Source of the DNA: Conus ventricosus
Taxonomy: Eukaryota; Mollusca; Gastropoda; Neogastropoda; Conidae
Length of the DNA stretch: 64,000 nucleotides
Direction of reading: 5' to 3'
Assembly: GCA_018398815.1 (NCBI GenBank)
Contig: CM031614.1
Coordinates: 57,577,995-57,641,994, forward strand
A program made the position numbers and the translations under genes. Of the stretch, positions 32,857-44,531 are shown piece after piece. Under the pieces are notes generated by a model, which had not been told where the DNA came from, made no database searches, and saw nothing but the letters and a program-made list of their open reading frames with translations. Position 1 is the stretch's first letter. Each line of letters begins with the position of its first letter.

Positions 32857-33800
32857 GATTATGCGCATCACTTGGATAACGGAAAAGAGGTATGTTTAAC
32901 ACAGATTAATAATTTCACTTTCGTCACGTGGAATGTAGACGGTCTTGCGTCAAAACTGGATGAAACAGACTTTATTCATTATGTTTTAATTTTCACTTTG
33001 TAACTTTAGTAGAAACCTTTGTAGATAACTTCCATGCATTTAAATTTCCAAATCATACAGCATTTTGCAGTCCTGCCCAAAAGTTTTCAAAACAAGGTCG
33101 ACGATCACGTGTGGTGTTCTTGTATTAATTAAAACTACACTAATTCCATTTGTTCGTCAAGTAAAATGTAAGTATGATAATATGTTGTGTTTTATTATTG
33201 ACAAAGAATGTCTCGGACTAAACAAAAATCTGTTATATATGTGTGCTTATGTGCCACCAAGTGGAAGTCCGTTCTATCAAATTAATAATATTGATAGTAG
33301 TATAAGTCTCGTGGAAGAATGTTTGACGGACATGATGATAGATAAGAATATGCATGTTATAGTATGTGGGGATTTGAATGCACGGACTTCTGACACGTCT
33401 TATGAAATTAATAGTTGTTGTTTGCCTTTTTACATCGATTCAAAAAATGACGTCAATATCATGACAAGGAAGTCAGAAGACAAACAAGAGAATATGTTTG
33501 GTAAAATGTTATTAACCATGTGCTACCTTAGGACTCTGCATCCTTAATGGCGCTTGTAACGGCGACCTCCAGGGTCGCTATACATATGTATCCGATTTTG
33601 GGTGTAAGGTTATTGACTATTTTATTTTATCAGAAGAATTATATCATACACTCTTGCCAACATGTACACTTTTTGTTGCTGACAGAATTGAATCAAGTCA
33701 TATGCCTGTTGAATTCTTGCTGTGCGGTGGTAACAAATGGAAATGATTTTGATAATGAGATATCAAATGAAAATAACAGTTATATTAAAGATTGATTTGG
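32857..33800 (+). pseudogene. LINE endonuclease (APE-type), frame-broken
   Basis: Directly after the minisatellite the frame reads NFTFVTWNVDGLASKLDETD, the start of an APE-like endonuclease (N in TWN). Later segments give YVPPSGSPFY (about 33,250), the catalytic VCGDLNARTSD (33,363-33,395) and, in other frames, IDYF (about 33,612) and SSHMPVEF (about 33,697). These are the conserved N, D-x-N and S-H positions that nick target DNA. Frame changes near 33,000, 33,100 and 33,540 inactivate it as assembled. Confidence 0.85.
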
Positions 33801-34500
33801 AATCCACAGAAGAAGGACATCTTTCTTAGATCTCTTGGGTCCGAAATAATAATAGAAAAGATTGATTTGGCAACTAGACTTGTTGAAGTGATGTAAATAA
33901 GGCACTGGAAGAATTTAATGGTTGCACGATGGACGCTGCTTCATTATGCTCGTAAATAAGCGGATTGGTATAAGTAATCAGATAAACAGTTGGTTTGATA
34001 ATGAATGTTTTGCTGAAAGATGAAATGTAAGAAAACTCCTTAGAATCTTTCGCGGCCGATGTCTAAGGGCAGCTAATGATGAACAAATAAAAAAGCTGAA
34101 ATCAGATAATCTGCATAATTACCGTAAGGCTCGAAGAGAATATACAAATTTACTTAGGCGGAAAAAAGAAACAAAATAAAACTAGAGTCTTTTCCGAACT
34201 ATTGGATAGGATTGATAATCAAGAAGAATTTTGGAAGAAGGTGAACCAACTTGCACCGAAACGTACACAGTCATTGAACAATTTATCTACAGATAAATGG
34301 TTTTAACCATTTTCGTGATCTTTTGGAGATCGAGGATTGTACTGAGGATATAGGTGAAGTAAATAATCAAATGACTCCGGAATACACAGAAGATGATTTT
34401 ACGTACTAAATGCACCGATCTCCAATCAAGAAATATTAAGTGCCATTACAAATCTGAAAAGTGGAAAATCTCCGGGCCTGACGGTATAATTGGGAGAAAT
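33801..34500 (+). pseudogene. LINE linker and start of reverse transcriptase, truncated
   Basis: Lys/Arg-rich linker text (NYRKARREYTNLLRRKK, about 34,120) leads to NAPISNQEILSAITNLKSGK and SPGPDGI (34,417-34,488), the N-terminal RT motif of CR1/Jockey-type LINEs. The RT then ends abruptly; no Y-x-D-D region follows. Confidence 0.75.
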
Positions 34501-34833
34501 TTTTAGTGCGCATCAGATGTCGTTATTATTTCTTCGTCTGGGTTTTGTTTCTTTGTTTATTTCTTTGTTGTTGTTGTTGTTGTCTAATGTATGCATTTAT
34601 TGCATTTTTAAAAACTCAAATTGAGACGTTCATTTCTTTAGTCATTCTACTTGCGACAATCATTCATTCTTTCATTGATTCATTACTTCCTTTACTCCAT
34701 CAGTCATTGATAATGTGTATCATAATGTGTACTGTGATAAAACACACACTGGTTCCCAGTATGCATGCAGTGCAACATTGTAAAGGCAAAAGCTGGACAA
34801 TCCCTGCTCCTCCCCCCCCCCCCCCATCCCCAC

Positions 34834-34864
<31 letters not shown>

Positions 34865-35465
34865 ACCTCTCCATCTTCCCTTACCTCGCAGTATGCTCAC
34901 AACTCCTCCCCCCCTCCCCCCGCTCCACTCCACTCTCCGCCACCCTTTCCCCTTCCCCCACCCACTTCACGTAGGTGAGTGAGCTGTCTTTGAGATCGTC
35001 GTCAACAGCCATTCATGCTCTGTTTGGCAGGCGTGATAAACGGGGAGCGGATAGGCCTACACCTGTTTCCCCACCCCTGCCCCACCTCCCCCTCTGCTGC
35101 ATCCATCCTTAACTCCCACCACACCCGCCACCCGTCTACCCCCCCCCCCCCCCCTCCTCAGCCCCCCGCCACCCTTTGAAGGGGAGACAGCCGACTTTGA
35201 AATCCGCGTCAAAGTTGGCTCATGCTTTGCTGGGCAGGCTTGACAAACAGGTAATGGGTCGCTCTGCCTCGGCTTCCCCCTCCCCCCTTCCACCCCACTG
35301 TACCCCCACCCCGCCATATCCACCCTTACATCTCACACACCCGTAACTCCTCTAACCCCCACCCCCTTCCATTCTCTCCACAGTGGTGTGAGCCATCTTT
35401 GAAATCACTGTCAGTCAACCTTACATCCTGTTCCATTTGACGGGTTTGCTAATGGTCGACCTTTA
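34501..35465. repeat. C-rich tandem repeat, period about 190 bp, plus AT-rich flank
   Basis: Three diverged units start near 34,975, 35,187 and 35,385 with the pattern GTGAG(C/T)...CTTTGAAATC, include TTCATGCTCTG or TCATGCTTTG, and end in C-rich DNA with long C runs. 34,501-34,800 holds no recognisable gene. Confidence 0.7.
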
Positions 35466-35512
35466 CAGCTCTTTATGCCTTTGATGCGTGAAGGAACTGG
35501 CGGCTAGCGCTC

Positions 35513-35514
<2 letters not shown>

Positions 35515-35574
<60 letters not shown>

Positions 35575-35591
35575 CACACATACGCACGCAT

Positions 35592-35626
<35 letters not shown>

Positions 35627-35692
35627 TGCGCGTGCACACACACGCACACACACACACACACTCACACACACGCATGCGCGCACACACACACA

Positions 35693-35723
<31 letters not shown>

Positions 35724-35799
35724 CATGCATGCGCGTGCACACACACACACACACACACACACAACACACACACACACACACACACACGCATGCGCACGT

Positions 35800-35860
<61 letters not shown>
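35515..35860. repeat. (CT)n then a long (CA)n block with GCATGCGCG islands
   Basis: About 28 CT units, then about 290 bp of CA units interrupted by CGCATGCGCGTGCACACAC-like islands at roughly 80-bp spacing. It borders copy B of the duplicated segment. Confidence 0.95.
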
Positions 35861-35861
<1 letters not shown>

Positions 35862-36551
35862 TGATGTCCAGCATGTGACCCTCAGAAAGTTTTGTCCGTT
35901 TCCAACTGTTCCATTTTTTTTTCGCAGCAAGACCGTTGGATCTGTAGATTTTGCACTTTTGTTCATTTCTGAGCCAAAAGAAAATGTTTCTTCAGCATGA
36001 AATAGTTTCTTGCTAAAAATAAGTCACTTTGACAAGAAAAATGCAAATACGATCTGTTTTTATCTTGCAAGAGATATGTAGGCCCATATCTTTTTCGGCT
36101 TTTTAATTAGTAAATCACTTTCACATCTTTTGTCTGGGTAATATGCGCAAAATATGTTATTTCTGTCATTTCTTTTTTGTATTTCTTTTTTCCTCCAAAA
36201 TATCTTCCTAAAAACTGAAAATATTTGTGCCAAAACAATATAATATGTTGATCTTAATGTGTTGGGAATAATGTGCAGCAAAATGTGCACAGATAAAATG
36301 TTTGGCATAACAATAATGTGGAATCTTATCAATGTTAATGAGCAAACTCACACTTAACTTTTTCATTAACAAAGATATAAAATCACATAAAAGTGGCACA
36401 AAGGAGATCATGTTGAAAGCGTACATTCACATACAAATATAAAAACATAGGTTTTCTAGATGAACCCCTTAGCTCTAACCCATCGGTATATTTTGTCCAT
36501 GCACATTGTATATGAGCAAGGATGCATGTGTCATTGGGTGTGCGTGCGCTT

Positions 36552-36590
<39 letters not shown>

Positions 36591-36638
36591 TGTGTGTGTG
36601 TGTGTGCGTGCGTGCGCGCGTGCTCGCTTGCTTGCTTG

Positions 36639-36682
<44 letters not shown>

Positions 36683-36696
36683 CTGCTGTGTCTGTG

Positions 36697-36815
36697 TGAG
36701 CCAATACACACGAGAAACATGGGATTGCCAATGTGTACGCATAGTGTGTGTTGTGTCTTTGTGAGCCAATACTCACGAGAAACATGGGATTGCCAATATG
36801 TACGCATAGTGTGTG
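36697..36815. repeat. 60-bp tandem duplication, two units
   Basis: GTGAGCCAATAC(A/T)CACGAG followed by AAACATGGGATTGCC occurs twice. Copy A lacks it. Confidence 0.88.
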
Positions 36816-37484
36816 TGTGTGTGTGTGTGTGTAAATAAGTAAGTAAGTAAGTACATATGAACCGTCTAGAAGATGGTTATATAGAGGAACGTGTCCTTTT
36901 AATGTATTTATGAATGGGTCTTCTGTTGAACTAGGGTAGAGTGGGTGAGGGTAGGGGTGGCGGATGAAGGGTGCGATGGGTGTGGGGTGGGGGGTGGGAA
37001 GGAAGGAACATTGTTCAGGGAGACTGGAGACATTCCATGACTTAACTGACTGGAGACATTCCATGACTTGACGGACGGGTTGTTAACATCTCTAATGCTC
37101 CCCCCCCCCCCCCCACCCCACCCCACCGGTTTTTTTTCTGTTTGTTTGTTTCTGGGTTTGTTTGTTTTTTTGCTCTCACCTCCCTATTCCACTGTCTATT
37201 AGATAAAAAATATCCTTCTGTCACGCGTCTGCGCCTTCTGCACTTTTCTGACATGCATGTAGTAACGTGCACGCAAGCGTTTGCCCCCCCCCCCCCCCAC
37301 GACCCCCCCCCCCCCACACACACACACACACACACACACACATCGTATGGGGCACACATGCGCAGATAGACACATTCCCACAAGCACGCGATCAGGACAC
37401 AGTTAATTTTTCAGTCATGGAAACAGAAATACGTGCGCATCGCACACACCCCACAGCAGATAGGGAGAAGGGAAGGTTGGGGAT

Positions 37485-37543
<59 letters not shown>

Positions 37544-37639
37544 GCCAATTGACAGTTTTATTGACAAAAGCCTAACTGGCCTTCATGTCGAGGTGGGCAA
37601 TCAACAGTGTTTTTTGCAAAGGGCACACAAAAATATAAC

Positions 37640-37861
37640 ACACACATACATACATACATACATACATACATACATACATACATACATACAATAATACATA
37701 CATACATACATTACATACATACATACACACATACATACATACATACATACATACATACATACATACATACACACATATATACATACATACATACATACAT
37801 ACATACATACACACATACATACATACATACACACATACATACATACATACAAACGAAAGAC

Positions 37862-37899
<38 letters not shown>

Positions 37900-37900
37900 G
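37640..37900. repeat. (CATA)n and (GAAA)n block at the LINE 3' end
   Basis: About 50 CATA units with small interruptions and then about 10 GAAA units. Copy A has only a few of each. Confidence 0.95.
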
Positions 37901-38654
37901 TGTCAAAAAGGAAAGAGACGAAACATACGTCAGTACCAAATCAAAGTAAAAGGTAATCTAGGACCATCCAACGGCGATCACGAAATCGTCAGATATATTG
38001 AAATAATAACAATTTGCAATACTCAGAATTGTTGACTAGTTCTTCTTCGTAATATAAAAACTGATTCAAGAGGAAAGAATTTTCTTCCTTCGCTCATATG
38101 CCTCGGCGATAATTTTCGCAAGCGATTTGATAGTATCTCCATCTGCTGATGAAACTATTCGAACTACGTTATGTCTTTTCATATTCTGCTGATGAAAAAC
38201 GATTGATGTCAAACGTAAAGCTTCATATTCCCTACAGTCAAACAGGAAATGGCCTCCGTCTTCTACACTGTTTGAACATAAAGGACACACGACGGAAAGA
38301 TTTTATCAAACCATCTTCTGTTCGCATAAAATCCCAGGGTTCTAGTTCTAAACCTTGCCAGATTACCCCGGTGACATTTATGTGTTACTTCGATGAGGTA
38401 TTTCCCCGGTTGGAATATGTCTTAAAAGACTGTACCAAGCATGTTTCTCTGTTTCTGTTATATGGGCATGCCAAATCTGTAGAAAAACAGTCAATAAGCC
38501 ATTGTTGGAGTTCCGACAGAAACACTTTTTCATTACCTACCATTGGGGAACCCAAACTATTCCAAATCCATTTTTCATCAGAATACTCTTTATGTCAGAC
38601 ACCCAGTTGCAATATCCGATTTCATCTGGTCTGAAGAGCATTTCACATGCCTGT
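37901..38654 (-). pseudogene. LINE ORF2 C-terminal tail, copy B
   Basis: On the minus strand the frame 38,290-38,066 contains CPLCSNSVEDGGHFLFDC and REYEALR, the Cys/His cluster near the end of many LINE ORF2 proteins. Upstream text in neighbouring frames (LARFRTRTLGFYANRR, about 38,360-38,310) belongs to the same region. A 3' untranslated stretch ends in GAAA/CATA repeats. The Gypsy LTR cuts it off at 38,655. Confidence 0.72.
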
Positions 38655-39385
38655 TGTTACAATGCAAAAGCGCTGGGTGACTTCCTCAGTACAAGGTAAG
38701 TGCAGTGCTATTAGCTTGTAAGAGTTCGTTGTAGATCCTGTGGTAGGTGTTCGGCTCGCAGACGACACCAGGCGGTATTGAAACGAAGAGGATCCTTTTA
38801 TTACAAACATTGAAGAATATAGGAACAGAAACAAACCACTGACCTTCAGGTTCAATACGTCGTACAGGAACTCAATCGTACATGCAGCGGCGAATATTCT
38901 ACTACGGCAGCTTCTCGTCGACTAGACTCAAACTCAATGAAGACTCGAACACTTCTAGACTAGAACTCCTCAACAAATCTCATTTCGCTCTTTCTCTTCT
39001 CTCTCTCTCTCTCTCGTCTGTGTGTCTCTCTCTCAGTCGCGCAGCTCTCATTCTTTTGTATGATATTGAAAGAATATTCTCGAACCTAGTCGATTATTCT
39101 TTTCTAGAATATTCTGCATAATCAGTAAGTTTAACCAATGACATCGCGACGACCGTATGCAAATGTAATTCGGTCAGCTTCTACAACATTCTCGAACTTT
39201 CGGCAAGCACTAGCAACTCACGGAAACCTGGTGAACATTCTAACATATCAACGATAGCACTACACTGACCGAAAATACAAAGATCTAAAAGCGATAAATA
39301 AAAGGAGGCTTGGAACGCGTCATTATTGTTATGACGTCTTTCACAAAATTCTCCCCCTCTCTTGCCTCCCTTTTAAATTGTAACA
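38655..39385 (-). repeat. 3' LTR of Gypsy copy B
   Basis: TGTTACAA...TTGTAACA ends. It matches 22,847-23,659 apart from a deletion of about 90 bp near 39,247. AAGTGGGGGTTA next to it on the minus strand is the polypurine tract. Confidence 0.92.
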
Positions 39386-39505
39386 TAACCCCCACTTAAA
39401 GAAATTTCCCAAATTTCTAAAAACCTTTACAATTTAAAAGAAATGTCAAATGACTTTAAAACAAAGATCAACTGGCAACACACAACCAGTACAAGTCTCA
39501 TTTAT

Positions 39506-40702
39506 TCACGCACGACTTAAAACGTCTGCAGCCAGATTGTCTGTGCCTTTCACATATTCAACCTTCATATCAAAGTTCTGAAGGAACGTGGCCCAGCGCA
39601 TGACACTACTGTTCACAAACTTAGCAGATTCTAAAAAGGATAAAAGGTTTATGGTCAGTACGCAATACAAAGTGAACCCCTTGGAGAAACAGTTTAAACT
39701 TTCGTACAGCCACACACAATAGCAAGGCACTCCTTCTCCATGGTAGCATACCTCCGCTCTGCCCTGGATAGTTTCTTGCTGGCGTACGAGACTGGGAACA
39801 GCTTCCCATCATGTTCCTGCATGAGGACTGCACCAACACCCTCGTCAGAGGCATCAGTGCTGAGCACAAACGTCTTGTTAGGGTCAGGCAACCGTAGCAC
39901 AGGTTCTCGGACAGAAAGTTTTTCACAGTGTTGAAGGCTCGGTCTTGTGCATCTCCCCACGCCAGTTGGTCGGGCTTCCCCTTTCGCAGAAGGTCCGATA
40001 TTGGAGCAGTCACAGCTGCGAAGTTAGACATGTATTCTTTGTAGAACCCCACTAAGCCGAGAAAGGATCGCAGCTGTTTTCTTTTTTGTTTTTTGTCTGG
40101 GATGATGTGCTTCCAGAATTTTTGTCACATTGTCCTTGAGCACCCTTTCATTCCTTCTGGAGATGGTGACCAATGAAAGTCAATGTCATCTGCGCCAAGG
40201 ACACACTTGCTGGGTCTCGCAGTCAAGTTGGCAGAAGACAGCCGTTTAAACAGCTTCTGAAGAATTTCCAGGTGTGTTCTTTCCATGTTTTGGAATGGAC
40301 CAGAATGTCATCCCAGTAGTATATGACGCCTTCCATGTTGTCAAATAGTTTTCTCATGCCCCTCTTGAGTGTTGCTCCAGAATTCTTCATACCGAAGGGC
40401 ATTCGGAGGAACTCGTATGTCCCACTGGAGTCACAAATGCAGTCTTTGGAATGTCTTCTTCTGGTATGGAGATTTGCCAATACCCCTTGCTGAGATCGAT
40501 CTTGGGAAAAACTTTATCTCCACTCAGTCTCTGTAGGCATGGGTTCGGGATCTAGGTAAATCAGCTTGTTGAGTCGCCTAAAATAGATGCACACTCGGTA
40601 AGTACCATCTTTCTTTTTGACAACGACAACTGGCGACGCGTATGGCGACCCTCGGGACTCCTGTTTTTCCTGGAAACTCAGTGAAGATGCTTGAGTACTC
40701 AT
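39506..40702 (-). pseudogene. Gypsy RT and RNase H, copy B
   Basis: RT motifs are GSPYASPVVVVKKKDGTYRV (about 40,655), GTYEFLRMPFGMKNSGATLK (about 40,420) and GVIYYWDDILVHSKTW (about 40,330). RNase H has LSTDASDEGVGAVLMQ (about 39,865) and YATMEKECLAIV (about 39,750). The end reads DNLAADVLSRA and a stop at 39,506. The catalytic motif is YWDD as in copy A. Four or more small indels break the frame. Confidence 0.9.
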
Positions 40703-40739
40703 TTAAACAGTCCACGCATTTCTGTTTGCTGGTGGCTGT

Positions 40740-42060
40740 TCAGTTGTGACCCAAAAATACATTGTCAATAGTTTCCTGGGATATGAAATCATTCAGTTCT
40801 AACAGTTCTTCATCGTTCACAGAACGTTCCTCATTGAAGTTGTCATCATCACTGGAGGGGTACGGTGGTTCCCATTCTTGGAATTCAGCAGCATGTGCAT
40901 CTGTAGCTGGCTTTTCTTCCCGTTCAAAGTATTTCTTGAGCATATTTGCGTGGAAAATCTTCTGCTTGCCTTTGACTTTCACTTCATAATCATTCAGCCC
41001 CTTGGACTGCTTCTACAGGATAGGGTCCTTTCCACTGCATCAGCAGCTTGTTAGTGTCAGTAGGCAGCAGAACAAGGACTTTCTCACCAGGCTGCAATTT
41101 TCATAGCCTTGGTCTTCCGGTCATAGTCGTGTTTGCTTTTGCCTTGGGACTTTCTAGTTCACTTCGGGCTAACTGTAGGGTATCGTCAATGCGTTCACGC
41201 AGCTCAAACACATATTGATAGCTGTTCTTGACTTCTGGAGACTCCACTTCTTTTGTCCACAGTTCTTTCAGGATGTGCATTGGTCCTCACACAGTCCGGC
41301 CGTACAGTAGCTCAAAGGAAGAAAAACCCAGTAGATTCTTGAGGGACTTCCCTGTATGCGAACAAGGCATTGATATGTCTGTGCCATTGTCGTGTGGTCA
41401 GCACACAACTTCTTCAGCATGGCCTTTAATGTTCCATTGTACTACTCTACCAGGCCGTTGCACATGGGATGGTAGGGCATGGTGGTCAACTGGCGGACAC
41501 TGAGCAGACGAACAACCTCCTTCGTGCAGTGCAGTCAGATACAAACTGGTCCCTAAATCACTTAATATTTCGTCAGGCACAGCCAGTCTACTGAAGATGT
41601 CAATCTGGGCATCAGCAACGGTCTCACTATCGATGCGTTTCAGTGGGACTGCCTCAGGATACCTGGTGGAAGTCTACCAAAGTGAGGATGCATCTGTGTC
41701 CTGATTCACTGGCTGGCTTGATTTCTCCTATGAGGTCGATGGCCACCTCTTGAAAGGTCTGTCAATTAGTGGCATCTTCTCCATGGGTACCTTTGGAGTT
41801 CTTCCTTTGGGTTCAGTGTTCTGGCACACGTCACAGGATCTGCAGAAGCGAGCAACATCGCCCTGGATACCTGGCCAGTAGAAGGCTGCTATGATTTTGT
41901 CTGTGGTCTTCTTGACACTCATGTGGCCTCCAAGGATAGAGTTATGGGCCAACCCCATCACGGGTTTCGTAGACTGGCTGGAACAAGAACTTGGCAAGTG
42001 ATTTGACCCCCATCAGTTATACCTTTTTCTTGTACTGTCTGTACATGACACCATTTTTTT
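40740..42060 (-). pseudogene. Gypsy integrase, copy B
   Basis: The zinc-binding part has AHNSILGGHMSVKKTTDKII (about 41,950) and FCRSCDVCQNTEPKGR (about 41,835). The core continues as in copy A but the frame breaks near 41,745 and 41,670. EILSDLGTSLYLT is at 41,575, and the tail KQKIFHANMLKKYFEREEK is at 40,970-40,915. The acidic linker EEERS-type region then joins the RT. Confidence 0.88.
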
Positions 42061-42355
42061 TTTCACAAAGGATCGGTGTTACCCCTGGTCATGGCGTCTG
42101 TTTTGCTGGCATATTGTTGCAGAGAAGGGTCAGCTTGCTGTAACTGGATCAGTTTCTCTCTGGTTACTTCTGGGATTTCTGTAGACTTGCTGCTCTTCAA
42201 TGGAGCAGATTTCCCTTCTTTCTCCTTCTTGGATTGTGGGCATGTTGTTACTGCACAGGTGTGAGGCCACTCAGGATCAGGATCATCGGCTGCACGGGCA
42301 CCTTCAATATTGCCAATGATGACGTCATGAGAAGGGCTGGGCAGGCACAAAGCAT

Positions 42356-42610
42356 TCACCTTCCCAACAAAGAACGGTGTAGAAATTTCAACATCAGCTG
42401 TGGGGACGGCCTCAACATGTCCATGGAACATCGTAGGTAGCCGATCTTGCCAGTAAACTGCTTTTCTGGAACAAGGTCCTTCTTTATGATGACTCCACTG
42501 CACCCTGTATCTCTGAGCACCTGTACTTCCTTATCATCATAATGTCCCTTCACCACAGGCAGGACACTCAGATCACTCTTGACACGGTTTAAGAAGGCAC
42601 ATTGCACCAC
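42356..42610 (-). pseudogene. Gypsy aspartic protease, copy B
   Basis: VLRDTGCSGVIIKKDLVPEK (about 42,520) keeps the D-T-G triplet. The rest (VDVEISTPFFVGKV, HDVIIGN) lies in another frame (42,400-42,310). A single frame change near 42,430 separates the halves; copy A is unbroken. Confidence 0.8.
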
Positions 42611-42799
42611 TTTCTCATGCTCTTCAGGGCTGTCACGGGCTTGACGTGAGGTAGATCTCCATCTCTCGGCGACGGGCGTCTCTCCTGACTCCTTTCCCTG
42701 ATGGCAACATTAGCAGATGTTAGACTTCTTTTATTTCCAACCAGGTGCTGGTCTTTCCAGTCTTCATGACTGAAGTGTGGAGGGCTACGTTTACCTGAA

Positions 42800-44324
42800 T
42801 ACTTGGGCAGTCTGCATTCAGCAGCCTTGTGACCAGGCAGTCTGCATTCTGCAGCCTTGTGACCAGGCAGTCTGCATTCAGCAGCCTTGTGACCCAGGCA
42901 GTCTGCATTCAGCAGCCTTGTGACCCAGGCAGTCTGCATTCAGCAGCCGTGTGACCCAGGCAGTCTGCATTCTGCAGCCTTGTGACCCAGGCAGTCTGCA
43001 TTCAGCAGCCTTGTGACCCAGGCAGTCTACATTCAGCAGCCTTGTGACCCAGGCAGTCTGCATTCTGCAGCCTTGTGACCCAGGCAGTCTGCATTCAGCA
43101 GCCTTGTGACCCAGGCAGTCTGCATTCAGCAGCCTTGTGACCAGGCAGTCTGCATTCAGCAGCCTTGTGACCCAGGCAGTCTGCATTCAACAGCCTTGTG
43201 ACCCAGGCAGTCTGCATTCAGCAGCCTTGTGGACCCAGGCAGTCTGCATTCAGCAGCCTTGTGACCCAGGCGTCCACAGTTGAAGCATTTCAACGGTGGA
43301 GTTAATATACTTGGAGCCTGGACTGGTCGTATTCGATCTGTTGATGGTTTTGATCTGGTGTCAAGGGTCCGATTGTGAGACTCCAGGAACCTCTGTGCAG
43401 CTTCAGTCAAGAATTTCAGGCTCTGGTCTTTCTCTTGTAGAAGGTGGGCTGCAAGGTCTTTAGGACAGGATTCTACAAATTGTGCTTTCAGGACCAGACA
43501 TGACAAACCATCATAGTCTTTCTTTCTCTCAGCCAACTCCAGCCATCTCTCTAGATAGTTTTGAATCCTGGTTAGGAATTGAGCAGGACTTTCGTTCTTC
43601 TCTGGCCTACTGGACCAGAAACGTTTGTGAAAACCTTGTTCAGAAAAATCGTAACTTCGAAGAAGTTCCGTTTTCAGTGTTTCATATTCATTTGTTTCTT
43701 CTAAGGGTAGTCTTGAGTAGACCTCAAGGGCGTGACCAGTCAAGAGGGCACTCAAGTTGGTAGCCCACTGCTCTTTTGGCCATCTCATTGCTTCAGAATG
43801 GCGTTCAAAACGTTCCAGATAACTGTCGAGGTTGTCTTTCCCATCTAAGAAAGCTGGAAGACGTGGTCTCTTGGCAACTTCAGTTTCTGACTGGGAAATG
43901 CGTTCGCTATTTTGAACTTTCACTTCTGCCATACGCAGTTCAAATTCTCTTTGTCTCTCTTTTTTCTAGATGTTCTATTTCAAGTCTTTTCAATTCTCTT
44001 TCTGCAGCTCGCTCTTTTTTTTTCTCCATCTTGCTGTCTTTTCCTGTTTTCACGTTCTTCTTCTTCTAGCCTTCTCTTCTCTTCACGTTCTTCTTCTGCT
44101 AGCCTTCTCTTCTCTTCACGTTCTTCTTCTGCTAGCCTTCTCTTCTCTTCACGTTCTTCTTCTAGCCTTCTCTCTCTTCACGTTCTTCCTGTCTTTTCTT
44201 CTCTTCAGCTGCCAATTCTAATTTTCGTTTTTCCATTCTCTGCTGCAGCCTCAGCCTCTTTAACATATTTCCTGAGTTAATCACCTGCAAGGCCTAGTTC
44301 CTTTTCAATCTTCACGTATTCCAT
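42800..44324 (-). pseudogene. Gypsy gag, copy B, with an expanded zinc-knuckle repeat
   Basis: The likely start is the ATG ending at 44,324 (MEYVKIEKELGLAGD), followed by Glu/Arg/Lys coiled coil partly made of a 33-bp tandem repeat (44,045-44,190; REEKRRLAEEE). A frameshift separates this from the main Gag body (43,932-43,156), which is intact: RLPAFLDGKDNLDSYLERF, MRWPKEQWATNLSALLTGH, then FVESCPKDLAAHLL, and the zinc knuckle CFNCGRLGHKAAEC (about 43,290-43,250). After the knuckle a 31-bp unit repeats 15 times, recoding GHKAAECRLP-like text in rotating frames. Copy A has one unit. Confidence 0.88.
42811..43275 (-). repeat. 31-bp minisatellite, 15 units, grown from the gag zinc knuckle
   Basis: On the plus strand the unit is TCTGCATTCAGCAGCCTTG then TGACCCAGGCAG. 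Three or four units are 30 bp through loss of one C, and one is 32 bp. Copy A has a single unit at the homologous place. Confidence 0.97.
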
Positions 44325-44531
44325 GGTAACTTAGACTAACGTCAGTAATCAGTTACTGAAACAATACTTTCCAGTGCTCAACTACAGACTCAGGCAGCAG
44401 TCTTCCGTTTGACTCTCCTAGCTCTGTAGAATCCTAATTGCTCTTGCAGACACAGTCGACAATTTCCTTCACTTCCCTGGACCTACTCGATGCACTAAAC
44501 GCTGTACACACCCCATGTGTGTACGGAAACA

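Larger units (their letters stand above)
30994..34500 (+). mobile_element. APE-type LINE with a 2A-like peptide in ORF1, 3'-incomplete
   Basis: An intact ORF1 (30,994-32,010) is followed by a 42-bp minisatellite, an endonuclease region (32.86-33.8 kb) and the opening of an RT domain (34.42-34.49 kb). After about 34,500 the RT is lost and unrelated sequence begins. CR1/Jockey-like LINEs have this layout. Target duplications were not found because the 3' end is missing. Confidence 0.85.
35905..44033. other. Copy B of the duplicated segment
   Basis: It matches 1-69, 16,530-18,339 and 22,348-27,870. It lacks the LTR element (single CTGAG at about 35,967-35,971) and the Penelope-like element (single site at 38,156-38,164), so it shows the ancestral arrangement. 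It differs from copy A by small indels and by repeat counts. Confidence 0.85.

Noticed and set aside
32053..32902. Two 270-codon minus-strand frames and a 216-codon frame
   Set aside because: They are the 42-bp minisatellite read in other frames. A unit divisible by three keeps every frame open once it lacks stops.
35488..36000. Frames rich in Cys/Val or His/Thr (also at 17.0, 30.0 and 36.5 kb)
   Set aside because: Translations of CA/TG and CT runs, not genes.
37572..38035. Met/Tyr/Val/Cys-rich and Ile/His/Thr/Tyr-rich frames
   Set aside because: Translation of (CATA)n repeats.
42589..43186. Minus-strand repeats of MQTAWVTRLLNADC text suggesting a repeat protein
   Set aside because: Off-frame readings of the 31-bp zinc-knuckle minisatellite.
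42811..43275. Regular 31-bp array considered as a CRISPR
   Set aside because: Units are contiguous with no unique spacers, in an animal retrotransposon gag gene.
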